Source: Cristatella mucedo
Taxonomy: Eukaryota > Bryozoa > Phylactolaemata > Cristatellidae
Length of the DNA: 64,000 nt
Direction: 5' to 3'
Assembly: GCA_009760855.2 (NCBI GenBank)
Contig: WPIO01000064.1
Location: 213,501-277,500, forward strand
Under the pieces are notes generated by a model, which saw only the letters and a program-made list of their open reading frames with translations, had not been told where the DNA came from and did not search any database. Position numbers and translations under genes: made by a program. Shown here piece by piece: positions 1 to 12,445 of this stretch (position 1 is the stretch's first letter; each line of letters starts with the position of its first letter).

Positions 1-415
1 ATCAAGGAAAATTCAGTTCAATTGAATCCCAATCTTTGGTAGACCCCTGACTTTTCCAAATAGGTTTTGCTGTTGCAAAATCTCATTCTCAAGCAAATAT
101 ATTTCTCGTGGGTTCATCTAAGCAAGCACTAGGCGATGGTTATAGACCGTAAACAGATTTATGAATATAAAATTCTCTTGGAGTTTCTGTGAGCTAAAAC
201 GGCCTCCTTGTTAGCCTAACTTCCATACAGTTGCACAAGGCAAGAGGGACCCTCTTCGGCAGATCATGCACTGCAGACTAAAATTGCTCTATGCGATCAT
301 GCATAATAATGTTTGCACCAGCAATTTGGGTACTTTTATTAGTCAAGAATGCAAGGGAAATTTAGAGCTATGAAACTCTGAAAAGTCCATGCACTGGTCT
401 ACTTTTTTGCTTCAG
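1..415. other. cadherin gene intron (5' part outside window)
   Basis: This non-coding stretch ends in a pyrimidine-rich run and TTGCTTCAG, which serves as the splice acceptor of the first cadherin exon seen here. I recognise nothing else in it. The upstream exons of the cadherin must lie before the window. Confidence 0.5.
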
Positions 416-630
416 GTGATGATGTGGTCACTGTCGTAGCACTTTTGAACGGAACAAAGTCAGAGACGACAAAGTATTCAATAAATAACAGATCAGTTCC
501 TTTCACTGTAAATGAAAAAACCGGCTTAGTTAGTCTCACGGAGGACGTGAAAGGCGGTGAACGCGATTGGTGGACGTTTCAAGTGATTGCAACAGACAGC
601 AAAGCCATCGGTATCACAGCCTGTGCAGTG
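416..630 (+). CDS. cadherin-family gene, exon a (part of an extracellular cadherin repeat)
   Basis: The exon enters with two bases of a split codon and ends at phase 0 before GTAAGT. Its translation has the shape of the second half of a cadherin (EC) repeat: a Tyr-Ser-Ile strand, F-T-V-N-E-K-T-G-L-V as the usual F-x-I-x-x-x-x-G-x-I block, then a W-T-F-Q-V-I-A-T-D strand ending in the conserved A-x-D. EC repeats are calcium-dependent adhesive modules on the cell surface. The following linker is unusual because the next exon begins without a DxNDN calcium motif. The acceptor (ttgcttcag) and the donor are both good. Exon identity is secure as cadherin-like. Orthology is not determined. Confidence 0.75.
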
Positions 631-2360
631 GTAAGTTTGCGATACCGGTTATTCCACGTTTTAATATTATTTATATATTTTATCCGAAACATATTTTAAG
701 ATTGTAATTTTACTTTTAGAAGTGTTTTACCCATTCATCTTGTTGTCAGATTTTTATTCGTGCCCTCTTACACATTTAGAGGGATGTTGCTCTTCCTAAC
801 TGCAAGTGCTTAATTTTGTTCGTCAGTGCCTTCATTGGGATAGTACGTTCGTTTTATTGAACGCAATGCAACAATGGAACAGTGCCGCATTGAAAAGGGA
901 AGCTTTTGTTGTTAAGGGATCTCCAGTTTTTACTCTTTTTTTGCGGTACAATATATTTCGTGAAATTTTTACCAACAATAAGTACTTTTATTGACATAAT
1001 TCAGTGCGGCCAAAAGATCGGTTGAGTTTGGATGAACTTTTATAAGCAGTTTTCTTCAGTTAGTTGTCGTACTGCTTGTATAATGCGTGCCTTTCTCAAG
1101 CTTCAAAAAGCCGCCAAATAAATCACCTACTCTTCTGAATGATTGAGCTCCTAATTTTGACTTTTGTTTTACTTTAAATGTACCCAGACAGAGCCTCGCC
1201 CACAGGAGTCGTTGCTTCTCCTAATTAGAAGGAAACTCCACAACGACACGCAGTGCTAATTGGTAAATCAATACGTTCATGTAGAAGCTGAGACATTATC
1301 GCAATCGTAAGCAATAGTCTTGCCATCTTTTCGAAGTAAAAGTGTGTGTAGGTACAGCTGTATACCCGCTTTTTCATTTAATTTCAACTAAAATGTAGGG
1401 TCTTATAGCTCTGCCAAGTACAGGAATTTTGGCTCATATTATTCTACCGACGCGTCTTCGCCAAAATTCGTTTACTTATCTCCTGGGTAGCTTTGCATCC
1501 ATTATAAATAAGAGCTCAAAGATCAGTGAATTTTTGCGTCTATAAAAGACACTGAAAATTGGATGATTTTATTATATTCGCTCAAATAATAATCATTCAT
1601 ACGAGGATATATATCTGCTGTTTATTTATACCGGGAGGCTCTTCGCCTGGAAAGCAATTGCAAACTCTTGGGCTCCTTTGATTAATTATTATTAAATTGA
1701 TTATTATTATCCCAAGTCAATGATATTGTACAACCTTTTACTGCTAGAATTTAAAGAAATACGAAATCAGTTGCTCGCAAAAAATTATGATTAATCCTCA
1801 GTGCTAGCATATTCCCTAGCAATGACAACAGCTAGAGGCCTAAGAGAACCCATTGTCTTGCTCAGCACTTTAGTATGCTCTGAGTGCTTCCCTTTGAATT
1901 TTCGCAGGAAGCTCGCCGTTATTAAGAGCTCCAGTTCGTATTTTTGACGACTTACTGTATAGCCATAGCCCTAGTTCTGGAGGCCGAGACTTCAGCCGCC
2001 TCATAGCGCTTTAAATAATAGTGGTTTCAATTGATAACTGATTGAGGAAATACGCTCGCGGTAAAACAGGCTGCCTCTAGCGCCGGCAGAGTGGAGGTGC
2101 ACTGCTCAATCACTCCTTTGACGACCAAATAGTAGAGCCTATGCCTATGCACCTGTCGTCGATTGCCTTCGGGCACACATTGTGCTCACATAGGCACCAA
2201 CCTTGGGAGTCACGATCGTGCGACCAACTTTCGTTAAAAGCTGCAAAGCACAAATCCTGTGGCAGGAAGCTAGATGCTCACTCGGTGCCGACTCATTCGG
2301 TGGCATTGGTGGCAGCTGTATTAGCTCCGGAATAACGAGGATGACTATAACTTTTTACAG
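631..2360 (+). other. cadherin intron, no recognised content
   Basis: This intron of about 1.7 kb runs from GTAAGT to ACTTTTTACAG. It is AT-rich and contains short ORFs with no family resemblance. I see no clear mobile element in it. Confidence 0.5.
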
Positions 2361-2520
2361 GTACAAGTGCAGCTCTTGCGCACGAAACCGTCATTTTCAT
2401 GCTCCTACTATAAGGCTACTCTAACAGAAAATGCACCACAATCGACTATCGTGGAGACGGTAGAAGCCAAAGGCACTGGCGGAAGAAGCGTTAAGTACGA
2501 GCTTATATCTGGAGACGGAG
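2361..2520 (+). CDS. cadherin-family gene, exon b (start of the next EC repeat)
   Basis: The exon joins exon a at phase 0 and leaves one base (phase 1) before GTATGG. It encodes the first half of an EC repeat: P-S-F-S, then Y-K-A-T-L-T-E-N-A-P, the conserved E-N-x-P turn that starts cadherin domains, then V-E-T-V-E-A and a V-K-Y-E-L-I-S-G strand. The linker before it reads V-Q-V-Q-L-L-R-T-K-P-S-F, where most cadherins have DxNDNxPxF. This interdomain joint therefore probably binds calcium weakly or not at all. The acceptor ctttttacag is strong. Confidence 0.72.
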
Positions 2521-3601
2521 GTATGGAGCTTGAGCTTTCGCTTTCAGAATTTCAATAAGACGACTTCTTAAGGCCAGTAATTTCAAGAAATGACATCAAA
2601 AAGATTAAAAAAAACATGCAAATTAGTATGCAAGCTTTGTAAAGAATTCTGATGGCTGCTGCAGGCTCGAGAAAGAGGATTCAGCGATACGGTATTGCAA
2701 TAGTTGCTAGCTTACAAATATAGGGAAAATAGCCTTTTTATGTTTGCTGCTTTTTCTCGGCAGTTCTATCATTTCAAAAAGTCTTGATATTAGCGGTAAG
2801 TAGTTTTAAGTTGAACTCGGACTCTAAATAATAAAGCGAAGGTAGTACTTGGATTGTGAATACCATCTTACTAACATCAAAATCTGGACTTCGCTTTTAA
2901 TGACGTCTACGAAGGGAATGCTATCCAAGTGCCGACGTCAGTAATACTGGGAGCAGTTAAAGGAAGCAGCAATAGGGAGCTAAGAGAGTTGACGTATTGG
3001 AAAGGCAAAGGATCAGCTAGGTTTCTCTGACTGCAATCAATACAGAAGCAAAAGCGAAAGCCAGGATTAGGTTTAAAAATTGTATATGGGAGTGGACGAG
3101 CATACTCTATAAAATTAAGTGGAACAAGCACGGAGCCCAGAAAAAACCTTTTACCCCGCTTATGTGTTTGTGTTGTTTTAAATTATGCCCCGAAGAAAAT
3201 CACGAGGGTCAATTATTCACCATAGTGACTTCTGTAAAGCTCCTTGTCGATTGCTGAATTCTCGGGCTGCCTGTGCACCCCTTTATGCAAATGCCGGGAG
3301 AGATCATCCTTATTGCTCACTTTTGCCCGGGGCTTACTGTTATGGTACGGCTTACGTTGCCAGTATCCTGATAAATTAAGTTTTCTAACATATGCCAGTC
3401 AGGTCATATTTCAGAGAGAATATGGCATCGCCAAATCGGAACTTACACAAAATCGTTCTAGGCTCTAAATTGGAAGTGCCTGACCATCAAATATTACCGT
3501 AATCTCAGGATATTAAATACTATGCACTCACGGCAAGTGCTGGTGGAAAATACCCAGCGTTATGTCAGGGGAATGGAGACTCTGGTAATAGGAAATTTCG
3601 G

Positions 3602-4350
3602 CTTGCTTAGACGTTTATACAACATTTAAATTGTTCCATACATTTGCCACATTCCGTCTCCACTTGTATAACTCACTTCTTGTCGGTCTACTGGCCTGTA
3701 CAAATAGGCACTTACTGTTGGCGTAAAACTCTGCAGCCTGGCTAGCCTACCGTGCCGGTAGAAGTTGCCACTTCACAATCCCACTCGTTGACCTGCACTG
3801 GCTCTCAGTCAAGCAGCGAATCGACCTCAAGATTATGTCACTCACTTTATAGTCTATTTGCTCTATAACTCCAGCCTACGTACCAGATGTACTCCTCCGC
3901 CAGTTTAGACTTCATTCCACCCACTTTTATTATTCAGATTACTTAGCTACACTTCGTGCGAACCTGTAATCCTTTGCAGAACGTGCCTCTAGTTCTTATG
4001 CTCCCGAAGCGTGGAACTTACTTGCGACTGGTGTTAGTAGGACATCGCCTGACTCGTTGCCATTTAAAAAAGGGCTGAATATGCATTTACTTATCACGGA
4101 GTTTTCTGGGTCCGAGAGAGTCATCCTTTGCGTGCTTATGCGTGCTTATAGTGTGCATGCTGCCACCAACCACATTTTCATGCTGACCCCGAGCATTTCA
4201 CCTCTAACGATGTTATGCTTGTTGACATTTAACATGCTAACACTAATCATTTGATCGTGCTTTCTCTGCAGCAAATGTATATCACTTAGAAAGAGGCTGA
4301 GTTATCTGAGGGTACTAAAAAAATGTGTTATGATCAATAATATTATTGTT
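3602..4350 (+). mobile_element. LINE-A (CR1/L2-type) 3' fragment
   Basis: This is a degraded 3' part of the family called LINE-A here. The + strand matches the LINE-A C-terminal coding region: the track around R-L-D-F-C-N-S-L-L, then D-L-H-W-L-P-V-K-Q-R-I-D, both with frameshifts. The LINE-A 3' untranslated region follows (GCATGCTGCCAC...CACATTT), then a decayed stem-loop near 4276-4320 and AT-rich ends. It is 5' truncated and cannot code. It lies inside a cadherin intron in the sense orientation. Confidence 0.75.
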
Positions 4351-4640
4351 ATGGTAGCTGTTGGGCATGAAGTGGTTAAAAAATTCAGCAAAGCTACCGA
4401 ATATCGAAATTTTTAGATTCCGGAAGTAAATAATTGAGTCCAACTTTGAATTTAAGTGTGTCTAAAGCGTGGAATCCTTGGAGCGGAACACATGAAATTA
4501 TCCCGAATGCGACGTGATTTCCTGTTACTATTTCTGCTTGCTTAATCTTAGGATGACTACGCACGCGTACCAGACGATGGCCTTCGGTGTCATTGCACTT
4601 GCTGTCTAATTCTGTTCGAAGCGTTACAACTATTCGCTTT

Positions 4641-4745
4641 TGCATCCTTAATAGTATGCTAGTCCGTGACCCATAGTTATTGGTTAAATTGTTCACTTTT
4701 GTAAGCTTAATAGTATGCTAGTCCGCGACCCATAGATATTGGTTA
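4641..4745. repeat. two-unit tandem duplication, 59-base period
   Basis: A 40-base unit starting CTTAATAGTATGCTAGTCCG at 4647 recurs at 4706 with about two differences. The intervening bases are also partly alike, so this is a short local duplication. No function is suggested. Confidence 0.7.
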
Positions 4746-5278
4746 TTTTGCAGCGAGCTTAGAGTCTCCCGGATTATTATTTGTTTTTCTTTGAGTTTTA
4801 TGCAAATGACTTACTGTGTTTATTTAAATGAATAAAATTATGCACACGAATATAAAGTACATGAAAGGTCAGCTAATTAAACACCTTCGTGTCTATACAG
4901 CAAAACCGGCTTATGAGGATACCACTTCTGATTGCAGAGTCCAAACATATATTTTACATTAGTAAAAGTATATTGGAAAGATAGAATTAGCATATGAACT
5001 TGTTCAAAATTTATTGCGAGTCTCCAGGTGTAAGACAATATGCAGTTTACTTGGTTGTATTATATGCATATACTAATTGTAAAAACCTGCTTTTTCGTAA
5101 GGACCAGTATTTGTTTAACTGTTTTTGAATTGATTTCTCAGATGCCCGTTTGCGCATGTGACGCAGCTATGTCATAGTTTATAAAATGAAATATCGGTTA
5201 TTCTGAAAAATTATGTATCTGTATGAAAAAACTGTTGCTTAACTAGCCTTAAGCAAACAATCATGGATACTCCAGCTT

Positions 5279-5610
5279 ATAATAATAATAATAATAATAA
5301 TAATTCACTTGATAAAGCGCCCTCAGAGAACTTAATCTCTCTCTAGGCGCTTTACATTTGCTGTAAAGTGAAATGCAATTGAATGGTAAGTAAAATCATG
5401 CTTGAAAAACAAACGAAATGAATAATATGGTTAGGGGTGACATGCACAGGGTCAGCATGCAAATGTGGTTAGTGGCAGCATGCACAGTGTCAGCACGCAT
5501 AAGCACATCAATGACGAATCACAGGGACCCACTAAATGCTGTCCTAAATAGGTGTGTTTTTAGGTTCTTAGGTTCTAGCTTTAATCTAAATGCACGCTCT
5601 GTGCCCACTG
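5279..5610 (-). mobile_element. LINE-A 3' end fragment (antisense)
   Basis: On the + strand the fragment begins with (AAT)n at about 5279. The inverted LINE-A stem-loop follows (AAAGCGCCCTCAGAGAACTT and TCTCTCTAGGCGCTTTACAT), then the complement of the 3' untranslated region and the last codons. It covers only about 330 bases, so it is strongly 5' truncated. The two complementary arms AAAGCGCC/GGCGCTTT are intact here. Confidence 0.8.
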
Positions 5611-5929
5611 ACAGCTGTTGAGCTTGCTCAATAGACTGGTATTATTTAAAAAAATTTGAATTCCCTGGACTTTGAGGAGAATTAAAAATAGGATTATTCT
5701 TCAACCGAATTTTAATATAAATATTACCTTCTTACAAGAGTGCTTTTGTCATTTGCATTATATTAGCGAATTCTTAGCTCGGTTACAATCGACTCAAATT
5801 TAGCGATACAACCTCAAGAAATATTTAAATACGCAACCGAATAAAGCTCCTTTTTCTAGCAATTTAATGGCATAGCTGGGTTTGGTTCAGTTAGCAAAAT
5901 TGCACAGCCTTGAAGTGAGCTCAGTGATT

Positions 5930-6116
5930 TTTAGTCAGATGTTCTTCTTTGTTACAAGCTTGTATGCGAGTAACGTTAATTGGGTGTCTGCAAATCCCGT
6001 TGTAGATGACTTTTTCGAGATCGATGGAATTTCTGGAAAAGTAAAATCCCTCAAAGAAATAGACCATGAAACTCACTCATCTTTTACTTTAAAAATAAAA
6101 GCCGAATACTACTCAG
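5930..6116 (+). CDS. cadherin-family gene, exon c (middle of EC repeat)
   Basis: The exon encodes the middle strands of the EC repeat started by exon b: A-N-P, F-F-E-I-D-G-I-S-G-K-V and D-H-E-T-H-S-S-F-T-L-K-I-K-A-E, the usual F-x-I-D-x-x-S-G-x-I and D-x-E blocks. The donor ACTCAG|GTAAGTG is clear and leaves one base. The 5' border is uncertain. The strongest acceptor, TTCTTCTTTGTTACAAG at 5958, does not agree with the phase-1 donor of exon b. Weaker AGs upstream do agree, or a small exon may be missed. The coding body from about 5972 is secure. Confidence 0.65.
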
Positions 6117-7890
6117 GTAAGTGAACTCTAAATTTAAAGATTGGGTTAATCTTTTCAATTTTTCTGAAAACAGTTGGGCGAGAAATATATGTGTACCTTT
6201 TCATCCTTAGACGCTTATCATTTGATCTGATTAGGTTTCTAAGGTCACCCATATCTGGCCTTCAAGTTTTTAGTTAGGCAGCGAAATCTGAAGATAGACC
6301 TAGCGACTTCGCTGAAAGGGTAAATTTATCCTTTGTAAGTTGCTGTATACTTATTCGATACGAGTCATTCCATAGCTCATAAAATGTCTCCTGTCTAGTC
6401 TACTTAAAGCTTTTATAAAGGAATTTGGTTTTTAAGTAATATATATATATATATATACATCATTGTAGCTCATATTATCAATTGGAACTTTTAAAATTAC
6501 GTTGGTTTTAATCTTATGAATTATGGATAAATACGACAAGAAATTATTGGGATATCCTTAAAAAGAGGCTTTGATTGTTTGCTGAATGACGTATTTCTTT
6601 TAAATGACGGAAGTTAGTGCGTTGCATGGGTGAGTCGAGTTTTCGTTTACCTTCTCTTCTACTTTAGTAAATTTCGCAGAGCCTGAGTTTTACTTCAAAT
6701 TTTGCGTACTGTTGTATGCCAAAACGCCTGCCCGAGTCGTTGGTCAACATTGATATATAGTAGCACTTTAAAATTTAAATCGGGCAACTGACAGAGCTAA
6801 TAAATTAGTGTCGCTAAAGGATTGATCAAACTCTACTCCAATGGCCTGGCTTTGCGCTTAGGTTCGTTAATCTAGCTACTAAACTTAATAAGCCCCAATC
6901 AGAGTATCTGTAAATTGAAATCAAACTTTCTTTAAAAAAGTATCGGGATTATATTAAGTGATAGAGATATTCTTTAGCCGTGGATACGCTTACCAAGTCG
7001 TCTGATCAGAATCCATAGATGTTTATAAAGTGATATCAAGACGTGGCATACGTGGAGTGTTCAGCTGACACCAGTATTTCAACCTGTCAATAAAGTTCAG
7101 GTTGTCCAAGTAATGCATCCTAGCAGAAAATACAAAGCAAAAGCTGGTGGCCCCAAATGCTAGCCAGACTCTGAAGGTCATGCAACATACTGCTTAGACA
7201 ACACACTAAACGCATACACTCAAAAAAACGTGCACCTTTTTTTGATTTTTTCAATAGATATTTTCCACTCGCTTCTTGTGACTTCATTATGACTAGCATC
7301 GTATAAAGCTTCCATAATAAATAAAGGAATTTATAGCTGCAGTAGATGCGGCCATGCTCCCACGGATTTTCTTATGTTGGATTTATATCCCATTATAATT
7401 TTATTTAGGTTCAAACTCTAACTAATCATATATTATGGGCAGTGAATTGTTCGCAGATTAGCTTATTTTATTTGCCTTGCTTAGGCGTGAGTCTTTTTTG
7501 AAGGGTTACTAAGTTTTCCAGCAAGCAGGTACCTTCTCTGATCTGCTGGCGTTATCTGATTTAATAATCGACAGCAAAATTGAAAATTCATACCACTAGT
7601 GGCCGCTATAGAAGAGCTTTGTAAAAACTGATCATCTTTGCTTAAGATTTTGTATTTAATTTTTATTTAATTAGTATTTAATATTTACGATTCGTAAGAT
7701 TCTGGATCCTTGAATGTGATCTGACACTAGCATTCTTTAAAAGTTAGGCTTTTGTTTGCATAATTACTTTTTAATGATTTATACAGGGTCGGTTGTAATG
7801 ACCACAATTTAAATATCTCATTAGGACACATCCGTTATTGTTTGTAATTAAAATGATTCAATAATAACTAACCATATATTGTTCTATGTG

Positions 7891-8085
<195 letters not shown>

Positions 8086-8086
<1 letters not shown>

Positions 8087-10333
8087 GAAGCGAGTTCCAC
8101 AGTCTAGGAACTTCAGAGCTAAAAATTCTGTCGCTAACTAAGAGGAGGAATGGAACAGCTAATATATTTTCCATGCAGGATGTGAGGACACGAAGAGGCT
8201 GAAACTGATGCAGCAGTTCAGCTAGGTACGGAGGAGCCAAGCCTTGGTGGGCCTTGTGGATCAGCGTGAGAACTTTTGATAATAATAATAATACTAATAA
8301 TGCACTTGATAAAGCACCCTCAGAGAACTCAATCTCTCTCTAGGCGCTTTACATTTGCTTTTCTCAGTATCCTTTGATCAACAGGCAACCATCCTAGCTA
8401 TTTTAGCATAGGAGACACGTTCTCAAACCTCTGGGATTGAATAAGACTAGCCTTGCTGCCATATTCATATCCAGATGCATTGGCCTAGTTGCTTCCTTTG
8501 TTAGCTCAGCCGAAAGGAAACTACAATAGTCTAGCCGACACACAACAAAGGAGCTAGTCAAGTTTTCGCAATTCACCATAGAAGACAGCTCCTAATCTTA
8601 GATAGGGATCGGACGTGATAGATAACTAGTAGCTAATATCTTACAGCTAGCTAGTACAAGCATTCTTCTGAATCAAGCTTTTAAAATTTAGGCAACTGTC
8701 GAAAATGGCACCTAAACTTTGAGCACGTGGTGATGGTCGCACAACAGGATCACCTTTTAGAAGAGCGAAGCCTTTTAATCCACCCACATGGTTAGGTTGT
8801 CCTATGAGCATCAGTTGGGTTTAATCATCATTTAGTTTCAAGAAGTTTTCCTACATCCGGGATCGAATTTCGGCAAGGCCAGCATTCGGTTTATCAGTTG
8901 CTGCCGCAGATTCCGACGGTTTGAATGAAAAATATAGCTGTGTATTGTCAGCATAAAAGTGATATCCTATTATATGTGTCTTAATCACATTTCTCAGAGG
9001 TTGAGTAGAAATAGCGAGCTGCAAGGGACCAAGGACGGACCCTTGACGGCCTCCACAGGTGACCCGTCTCGTGTATGAGACCTGACCCCCACACGTCACG
9101 TCAGTTTCAGTGGAGTGGTGCCTCTTGAACCCTAATTGAAATGTTTCTGACGTTTCATTCTTTTCAATATATCCAACCAGCTGCTTAGGAACACTTTTTT
9201 CAAGAATCTTTGACAAGAAAGGAAGTAGGGAAACCGGGTAATTATTTGCAAGGTATTCTGTATATAATCCTAGCTCTTTAATTATTGGTCTTATGATTGC
9301 CGATTTGAAGGGCTTGGGTACAAAACCTTTTTCAACGAAGCATTACAAATCTCCTTTATGGCAGGGCTAAATTGGTCTGCCAGTGATGACCACAGAGATA
9401 ATGGTATAGGGCCTTCCGGAGACGAGCTCATTTTTACTAGACCTTATTAAGGTAGCCACGTCGTATGCAGAAACCTTGGAAAACCTTTTAAGGAAGGTCA
9501 CAGTTTGTGATTACGCAATTGCTGTACTCGGGATGGGGCTTTACGGACGCACGAATGTGCACAATTCATTCAGTAAAGATGGCTGAAAACCTTTGGGCTG
9601 AGCAGTTAAAATCTGGGGAGTCAGACCTCTCAACTTGGCCACTAAATTGTTTGCTGTCTTATAAATCAGTTTTGGGTCCGACTGGCAGGAATTCAGTCAT
9701 CGAGTGAAAAAGGAAGCAGTGGCTTTTGTAAGCTTCCGGGTTTACACTCGGAGGAAGTCTTTGAAATAGGCTAGATCTGCAACAGACGCTGATTACTTAA
9801 AACGACGTTCAAGCTAGTGCTTAACACGGTGCATCTTTTGAATTTTTTTTAATCGAAAGTAATCTCAGTGACTCTGTACGCAAATAGAATTAAGGTGAGC
9901 ATGTTTATTAAGAGTACTCCTAAGTGTCATGTTCACGGCATCAGTAATGTTATCGAGGCTGTCGATCGAGTCTGGATGCCAATCAAAAAGACCGGCACCA
10001 CAAAAATTTTTCAAATAATTTGTTTATGTCAACGCTTTGTAAGTTATGTCTCTGGACAAGTTCAACATTGCCCTTTTCGTAAAATGGAGCAGGAAAAGCA
10101 AACTAGACTGAATAATGATCCGAGATGGTCAGTGGGCGCACCAATAGGTCACTGGGAAAGACATCCTTAGTGATCACAGGATCTAAGAAACTGCCACCTT
10201 GGGTGGTATGACCAACTTGTTGGACCAAATTAAACTTCTCCAAACAGTCAAGAAATGAGCGGACCTGGCTGTTGCTAGGGTTTTCAACGCTAATATCGAA
10301 GTTTCCAGCAATTATGCTAGGATTTATCAATTT
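8086..10333 (-). mobile_element. LINE-B (CR1/L2-type), long antisense copy with endonuclease remnant
   Basis: Read on the - strand, this copy runs from the end of an APE-type endonuclease through reverse transcriptase (RT) to the C-terminal domain. The endonuclease remnant lies around 10103-10330: A-G-N-F-D-I, where the usual catalytic signature is A-G-D-F-N, then G-S-F-L-D-P-V-I-T and S-D-H-Y-S-V. The RT part near 8900-9200 includes S-E-T-F-Q-L-G-F-K-R, Q-G-S-V-L-G-P and F-Y-A-D-N-T-Q-L-Y. The C-terminal part is near 8086-8700. Stops and frameshifts are frequent, so it is inactive. It lacks its 3' end and is interrupted by a short LINE-A tail at 8277-8358. It sits antisense in a cadherin intron. 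Confidence 0.85.
8277..8358 (-). mobile_element. minimal LINE-A tail insertion inside LINE-B
   Basis: About 80 bases consist of an (ATA)n run, the inverted LINE-A stem-loop and CATTTGCT. They break LINE-B between a 'gagaactttt' side and a 'ctcagtatcctttgatc' side, which are continuous in other LINE-B copies. This is an extremely 5'-truncated LINE-A insertion, little more than the structure thought to be recognised by the RT. Confidence 0.8.
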
Positions 10334-10402
10334 GTAAATTATTGCATAAGCTGACCTACAGAACTGTCAAAGTAACAATACAATTTTAATTCATTTGTTT
10401 AG

Positions 10403-10548
10403 AAAAGGGTTCAGATGAATACAGCAATGCGACTGTCGAAGTCAAGATCCAAGACGTCAATGACAATCCCCCAATATTCAAAACTAAGATGGCACCTTTC
10501 ATTTTGATGGGGAATTCTACAAAAGGTGCAATTATTGGGACCGTTGAG
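10403..10548 (+). CDS. cadherin-family gene, exon d (EC boundary with DVNDNPP)
   Basis: The one base left by exon c plus AA opens the frame, and the exon closes at phase 0 before GTAATA. It encodes the last strand of one EC repeat (T-V-E-V-K-I), the canonical calcium-binding linker Q-D-V-N-D-N-P-P-I-F, and the first strand of the next repeat, ending G-A-I-I-G-T-V-E. This is the clearest cadherin signature in the window and anchors the family call. The acceptor is atttgtttag. Confidence 0.9.
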
Positions 10549-11682
10549 GTAATAATGGATAATTTGCAGTTTTGCCCCTGTATCTTTAATGTTAGCAGTG
10601 TAAACATAAAATATGCATAGGCCAAACATTTCAAATGTTTCCATAACTTAAAATTGTGCTGCTGCTATGAGGTAAGAAACGTTCCCTGAATCTCATTTTG
10701 CAAGTCGTGTACGATCAGTTATACACACTAGTGGATATGCTTATAGACTCACAACTAAAGCCTTGCCAACTTCCTTTAAAAGTAAATGCGCTACTAAATT
10801 AATGTGTACTTTTACAGTTTTTTGGGTTAGTAATCCTTTTCCGTGACGGAGACTAGAAAAGGCCAACTACTGTGGCCGAAAGTTTTAAGCATTATTCATT
10901 ATTGCACTCACTATGACACATCGATCTGGCTCTTCCTGAATAGCGTCAGGTAAATTCAAACCTCCGTGATAGGCGATGCAAGTGAATTGACAGCAGGATC
11001 ATTGGGGCAGAAAAACTATAAACTATAATGCATGTATTTTGGCTAGTAACCTTTTATTGGTCATAATGATAAGAATAGTTCTCGTTCACCACAAAAATTG
11101 AATAAACCACCTCTCATTCCAGATGCAAACCTTGTAGGATACACTAATATAATTTGCATTAAAGTGACTGTAAAAATTGTTTCGAGATAATTAGGCTTCC
11201 AATTGCCGACTTTCAAGCCTTGAATGCCGAATCGTAAAAAGTCCTTGTAATGCACCGGGCAGCTGAAATAATTAAGCCTACACACCGGGCTATCAATAAC
11301 ATGCACTCATCTGAAAACTTCGGCTACGAGAAAATACTTCAGCTTCAAACCTGAAAGACTTGTTCTGCTCCATTGATCTTTGTAAGACGTTTTTTATTTA
11401 GAGCGGTCTCTTCAAAAAGCCACTGCTTAGTTAACCAAGGCGCTGGGAAATTTAACATGTTTTGAACTGATCCTGGGGTATACGTAAGAACAAATTGATC
11501 GTTAGGTGATGCTCTGCTAGTTACTAGTGTGCTAGTCCTACGTTCGCCACTTACGAATGAGAAAAAAATAAGTGCAATTTTTGGGTAGCCATCATACCGA
11601 AATGTTACCACCAGCTGCAGCTGCCAATGATAGTCATCAATGGATGCTTATTTTTTATTTTGAATGCCTTAACATTCCACAG
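10549..11682 (+). other. cadherin intron, no recognised content
   Basis: This 1.1 kb intron runs from GTAATA to CATTCCACAG. Short ORFs on both strands show no family resemblance. Confidence 0.5.
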
Positions 11683-11865
11683 GCAACGGATGCTGATGAA
11701 TGCGTCAATATAGCATACGAGATACAAGAATCGAAGTGGTTCAACATCGATCCTGTAACTGGAAATATAACCCTAAAGCAAGAACAATTTCCACCTTTCT
11801 CTGAATTCACAGTAACAGCTAAGGATTTGTGCCCTGATGGAAAAGCCGTCACGACGAAAGTCAAA
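11683..11865 (+). CDS. cadherin-family gene, exon e (last EC repeat)
   Basis: The exon is 61 complete codons, phase 0 at both ends, between CCACAG and GTAAGC. It begins A-T-D-A-D-E, which completes the T-V-E-A-T-D-A-D strand begun by exon d. It continues with N-I-A-Y-E-I and F-N-I-D-P-V-T-G-N-I-T-L, then F-T-V-T-A-K-D. All conserved EC landmarks are in the expected order. It is probably the last EC repeat, because the following exon departs from the fold. Confidence 0.88.
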
Positions 11866-12445
11866 GTAAGCATTAAGTTTTTAACTGGAACGTCGTGAAC
11901 TTTCTCAACTATCCAACATTTCTCAGAAATAGCTTTACACAGGAAGTATACAATAGTAATAAGATAGATAGTGACAGTAGAGTTTTGATTAGCTTAGAAT
12001 TGTTAATAACGAGCCTGACTGGCAGCAAAAATAAATAGGGCTTCATGTTAGCTCTTACAACATTAAATCAAGTTCATAACCCTGTATAAGAAATTCAATA
12101 GCCCTATAGACCCTGTACCAACTGTTCTTTTCTCTAGATGGCAAGGTTTACTGCAGCAATTGTATAACGAACGTGAAAATCTGTATTGACATTAGGTTCT
12201 GTAATAGCACCTATCATAAATGTATGGGCCACTTATTAATGTAGTCAGTGCTAGTCGTAGACTGTTTAAACAACTTCCGAAAAGTCTACCGTGTGCCGTT
12301 CTTATAAAAGAAAAATCGTAGAAGAAGTGTTGTTAGAACAGTCAGACTCTTATAAAAAATTCAACTATCCTGCGAGTAAGTTAGGCTTGCTAATAGTTTA
12401 TAGAAAATTCGTGTGTATAGTCAGCAAAGCATCGAGTGCACACAA

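Larger units (their letters stand above)
2521..5930 (+). other. cadherin intron with LINE-A copies
   Basis: The intron runs between exon b and exon c. From 2521 to about 3600 I see nothing recognisable. After that it contains two oppositely oriented LINE-A fragments (3602-4350 and 5279-5610) and a 59-base-period tandem duplication near 4641-4745. The right border is approximate because the acceptor of the next exon is unresolved. Confidence 0.45.
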
